From NCBI GenBank assembly GCA_029379385.1, contig CM055617.1, forward strand, positions 11,131,532 through 11,195,531: a stretch of DNA of 64,000 bases, given 5' to 3'. Shown one piece after another: positions 60,442 to 64,000 of the stretch. Positions within the stretch are counted from its first letter, which is position 1. Each line of letters starts with the position of its first letter. Source of the DNA: Quillaja saponaria (taxonomy: Eukaryota > Streptophyta > Magnoliopsida > Fabales > Quillajaceae). The notes beneath the pieces were generated by a model. That model was given only the letters and a program-made list of their open reading frames with translations. It made no database searches and was not told the origin of the DNA. A program made the translations under genes and the position numbers.

Positions 60442-63093
60442 TCTTAAGACTATGATCAAATTGTAGCCACAAATTTGAAAAATAAAATTAAAAAAATAGA
60501 AGGTTTAGGATTCCAATATGCAAATTTAGGATTTACACGCTTTAAGTTTAAGAAACTCTAAATAATTAGTTAAATAAAATCAATGTTTAAAATATGAATA
60601 TTATGAAGAGTTGATAGATGATTTAACTTAATTCAATAAACGTAACATGCGTAATATAAAAACTTATGAGATTATGTTGATTACATTGGAAAATATGTAT
60701 GACTATAAAAAGTCTTGGTGCTTGAAGAATTAATTAGGAGGTATGCTTATGTTTGTGAACTCATACATATGAATTAAGAGTTAAACATGTTAACTAGGTG
60801 TTCGATAAAGTCCTTAAGAGAAACTTAATGTTAGTATATACATAGAAATTGGTTTACATAGGTTTCATTAATTAGTTAAATAGTTAATTAGGAATCATGA
60901 AACTTGACCATGCTAATGCTAACTATAGAATTGGGATTCTTAGAGTTTCGTTATAAGAGATTAATTGAATTTGAATAAAAATTTTATGAATGAGAGTAAA
61001 GAATAGTGGTTTAATGTTGTGATTTAAAGATTTAATGAAATTGAGTAGTGAGTATGGGCATAAGATGTTATTGGTGGGGTGAAATGTTGAAAGTGAGAGT
61101 TGAATGACATTTTAAAGGGATACAGGGCAGATTTCGTGGATGAAAGAAATTCAGTATTTCGAGTGTTTTCGGGGCTGAATTAAATTAAGGGCTTAAAAGA
61201 TAAAATGTATCTTAGGATCTTGAGAGGTTTTCTGCAAAATTTTGTTGCTTGGTTCCAAATATGTTGTGAGTTATAGCTATTAGGCTCTGGCTAGGTCAGG
61301 CAGGAATTGTAGTGCCTTGTTTTTGGTTCATGTAAGAAATTGAGTGGGTTAATGACAGATTTTAGGAAAAGTTTCTAAATAATAAAGATATATATAATTT
61401 TCTATTAATAAACACAACAAACGGAATCGGATTTCGTTTTTCCTAGAGAAAGTTATGTTCGATTAACTAAGGTAAGGTCAGAGATGTCAAAATCCTGCGT
61501 GTTACAGAATTTGGTAAAACTTCAAACAATAAATTGTATTGATATACAAATCTAAAAATTACTAATGATATACCATTATAAATCTACATGTGTCTAGTAT
61601 TTTATAATTTTACGAAACCGGATTTGGAATTTTCTAGAGAAAGATATGACCGTTAAAGTGAACACTAGTCCAAATCCCAATTTTTGGCAGTTTCAACATT
61701 TCTAACTCACTAAGTGTTTTCTATCTTTTCTAATGGTTCCTCCTACCCTATGCTTTGTCAAGACACTTAAAATTCTTCTTCATTATTAACCTTATTACCT
61801 AAAGTCCAATTCATATTAATTGACGTGTAATAGCTTAAAGGAAAATTTATACAAAGAAACCTATATAAGTTGAGATATAAGTTTATTAATTAAAAGAGTA
61901 TAACAATAACGTTTATGAACTAAGTATTATCTGGGAATATGAATTTCAGTTCTAGATTCTAATGTTGACTTGATGAGACGCGTGGATGCAAGTGTAAATG
62001 ACGAATGAAATAGATTACATGTGAGTGTTTAATTGCTGCCTTTAGGGCTTATTTGTATATACATGATCTATGGAAAGTAAGCAAGTAGAGTATTTCAGTA
62101 ATTTATTTGCATTATGTTTGTTTGATATTGGTTGCTTTGTTTAACATTGGTTGTGGTTGATAAGGGCCAACAAAGTGAGGTTTTATGAAAAATGATTTTT
62201 ATCTCCGAAATTAAAAATCAAGGTGCACCTAGGATGTTCCAAATTAAAATCATAAGAAATTTTTTATTTTGATAAATATTTTTTTTTTAAAGTTGAGTAC
62301 CCAATCCCGGTGGGATGGATTGTGTACAGAGATTAATTTGTTGTGCGGGCTCGTAAATGCCCGGTAGGGGGTGATAATGTTGTGCGGGGCTGGTTTACTC
62401 GTTGGCCCTTTGATTGTGTTGCGCTAACTTAAATTGTAATCCTGTGTGTCATATGAATTGTGATTTGTGAAACTTACAATGTGTACGTGTAATATGAAAT
62501 GTTATATGAATCATGTTACATGATGTTAATATGTATATTATACATTTGTACTGAGTGATGCTAGTACCATTTGGGTACGATTTTTCACTCACGGAGTCTA
62601 TAGGACTCAGCCCTCTTATGTGGAAAATTTCTTTTAGTAATAGGAGTTCATTACACGGCGTCGCCGAGCTTGTGACTTGCCGATTGAGTACGGCAAGGTA
62701 ATATCAGGATCTCAGACTTGAAGTTAAAGGATGAAAATTTGTAGTCACACTAGAACTGTGAGGGTGCCTAATTTCGAAAGATGTAAGTTTCTAGTTATTT
62801 GTCTTGGTTATGATGTGGTTGGACCGAAGCTCCTTGTTATTTTTATTTTACTGTTGTGTAAAATCATGAGACTGAGGCATGTTTCGTATTGCAAGAAACC
62901 TCTGCCAAATTTTTCAGTTTTTTGTTAATTATTACATGAAGTAAACTTTTACAGTGAACTTCGATTTTAGAAAAGCTAATTTTATTCTTTAGTTAGGTCA
63001 TGAGTCAGGTTTGTTATTGTTTTGAAGTCAGGGTTACGGTGGATTGGTTATCCAATTCTCTGGCCAGTTAGACCTCAGTGAGGGGTGTGACAA
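60182..63093. mobile_element. Solo LTR, 2.9 kb, with perfect target duplication
   Basis: Begins TGTTATAGCCC and ends GGGGTGTGACA, and is flanked on both sides by AATAA (60177-60181 and 63094-63098). A 5-bp duplication is the normal signature of LTR-retrotransposon insertion, so the two ends are firmly placed. The interior is homologous, in inverted orientation, to 23891-28110 and lacks coding domains. A 65-codon frame at 62731-62928 is incidental. A (TA)n tract of about 54 bp at 60384-60437 lies inside. With one LTR and no internal region, it is the product of recombination between two LTRs. Confidence 0.9.
60384..60437. repeat. (TA)n microsatellite
   Basis: An almost perfect TA dinucleotide run of about 54 bp inside the solo LTR, the longest in the window and a likely site of length variation. 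Confidence 0.95.
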
Positions 63094-64000
63094 ATAACTC
63101 ACCTACTCTAATCCTTTGGATTGGAGTGAAGCCTTCTACCTTGGAAGTTTCTTTAAATACATTCAACCTCTTCTCAACTTTATCTGCCTCAATTTCAAAA
63201 CATCTAGTAATCTTGCTAATGTTTACAATAGTCTCTTCATACACCTACTTAAGTTTTTCACCACATTCACCAACTCTAACACTGAATTATCCTCACATCT
63301 AACCCTTTTCTTGTCTTTGTTTTGTTACTGCCTACTATTATCGACATTGTCTGAGTTTTGGACACTCTTATTGATGCTTTCATCCTTTGTAATAGGCTGA
63401 TGAATGTCCATATACTCATCCATATCAAATCTATTATCTAACACTAAAAGAAAACAAAAAAATGTATAGTTATAAAGAATATCATTTCAGTAACATAGCA
63501 CAATAGAAAACATGACAAGTTAGCATATAAATCATATGAAAGCACTTGAACAACCATTATGTAACTCAGTTATCCAAAAACAAAAACCAAACCAAGCTAA
63601 CTATAAAAAACCAGAGAAGCAGTGTTATCAAATAGATATATAAACATTAGATAGTCAAGAACATTTGACCATGAATTAATGTGAAAAACTAATAGCTCAT
63701 AGCTCAATCATACTAACATGCACCACAGTCTAGTTAGAAAAGCAATAAAATACTATTTGAGAAAACATTAGAAGACAAAAAGATATTGTTTGTTAATTGT
63801 GTTACCAAAAAAAAAAAACATGTTCTTAGATGCCAATTCATTGAAAGAAGTGTGGTGTACAAATTACAACTTAGTCTTCTATAACAAGCCAGCTTCCTAA
63901 TTTTATAGCTGTGATTGGAAGACTGTAATTTAGACCATGACTAAAAGACAACATGTAGAAAAAGAAACATGTTCTTAGATGCCAATTCATTGATTGAGGG
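63094..64000. other. Unassigned DNA at the window edge
   Basis: Overlapping 74- and 94-codon frames at 63078-63400 have no recognisable family and Ser/Leu-rich composition. The rest is AT-rich. A 27-bp word recurs at 63818 and 63967, the second copy running into the window end. Confidence 0.45.
63818..63993. repeat. Direct repeat at the window edge, period about 149 bp
   Basis: ACATGTTCTTAGATGCCAAT plus a further TCATTGA occurs at 63818 and again at 63967, identical over about 27 bases. The downstream extent of the second copy is cut off by the end of the window, so this may be the first unit of a tandem array. Confidence 0.85.

Noticed and set aside
62731..62928. 65-codon frame in the right solo LTR
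   Set aside because: It lies wholly within non-coding LTR sequence and has no recognisable domain.
63078..63400. Overlapping 74- and 94-codon frames near the window end
   Set aside because: Two overlapping frames with low-complexity Ser/Leu content and no family resemblance; one starts inside the LTR terminus.

Overview
The window is AT-rich nuclear DNA from a flowering plant, most likely a eudicot. The support is a thirteen-exon gene with GT-AG introns, plant-specific gene families (an LRR receptor-like pseudokinase, a CBL-interacting protein kinase and an F-box/LRR protein) and plant transposon classes: MULE, CACTA, Ty3/gypsy and long LTRs ending in TGTCACACCC. The species cannot be named from sequence alone. 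No rRNA, convincing tRNA, CRISPR array or prokaryote-like operon was seen.

Layout. Positions 1-6.6 kb hold duplicated non-coding DNA. A decayed CACTA-type transposon probably lies at 6.6-12.5 kb and carries a broken, intron-containing fragment of a prefoldin subunit 6 gene plus unidentified exon-like pieces. More repeats and a relict CACTA transposase-associated domain follow to 15.7 kb. An F-box/LRR gene lies at 17.2-18.8 kb on the + strand, perhaps with a small upstream exon at 16.5 kb, and a telomere-like degenerate minisatellite sits at 19.3-19.9 kb. From 23.6 to 34.8 kb an older repeat is interrupted by a 4.2 kb LTR-like insertion (23891-28110) and by a complete MULE (29551-34384) with long terminal inverted repeats, a 9-bp target duplication and a dead transposase gene. 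The gene-rich part follows: an MRH1/MDIS-type LRR receptor-like pseudokinase (36630-42863, +), then an intronless kinase of the CIPK12/18/19 clade (47682-49082, -). From 51.3 kb on are a possible pararetrovirus-like scrap, a 243-bp tandem array, a decayed Ty3/gypsy pol with its 3' LTR (to 55332), about 5 kb of empty AT-rich DNA, and a 2.9 kb solo LTR (60182-63093) with a perfect AATAA target duplication. That LTR is homologous to the 4.2 kb one but inverted.

The three intact genes do not form a pathway visible here. The receptor-like gene and the CIPK are probably ancestral neighbours, because Arabidopsis keeps the same two families together (At4g18640/At4g18700 and At5g45840/At5g45810). I found no convincing undescribed biological system. 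The most informative observations are the nested transposons, the captured prefoldin fragment and the conserved receptor-CIPK linkage.
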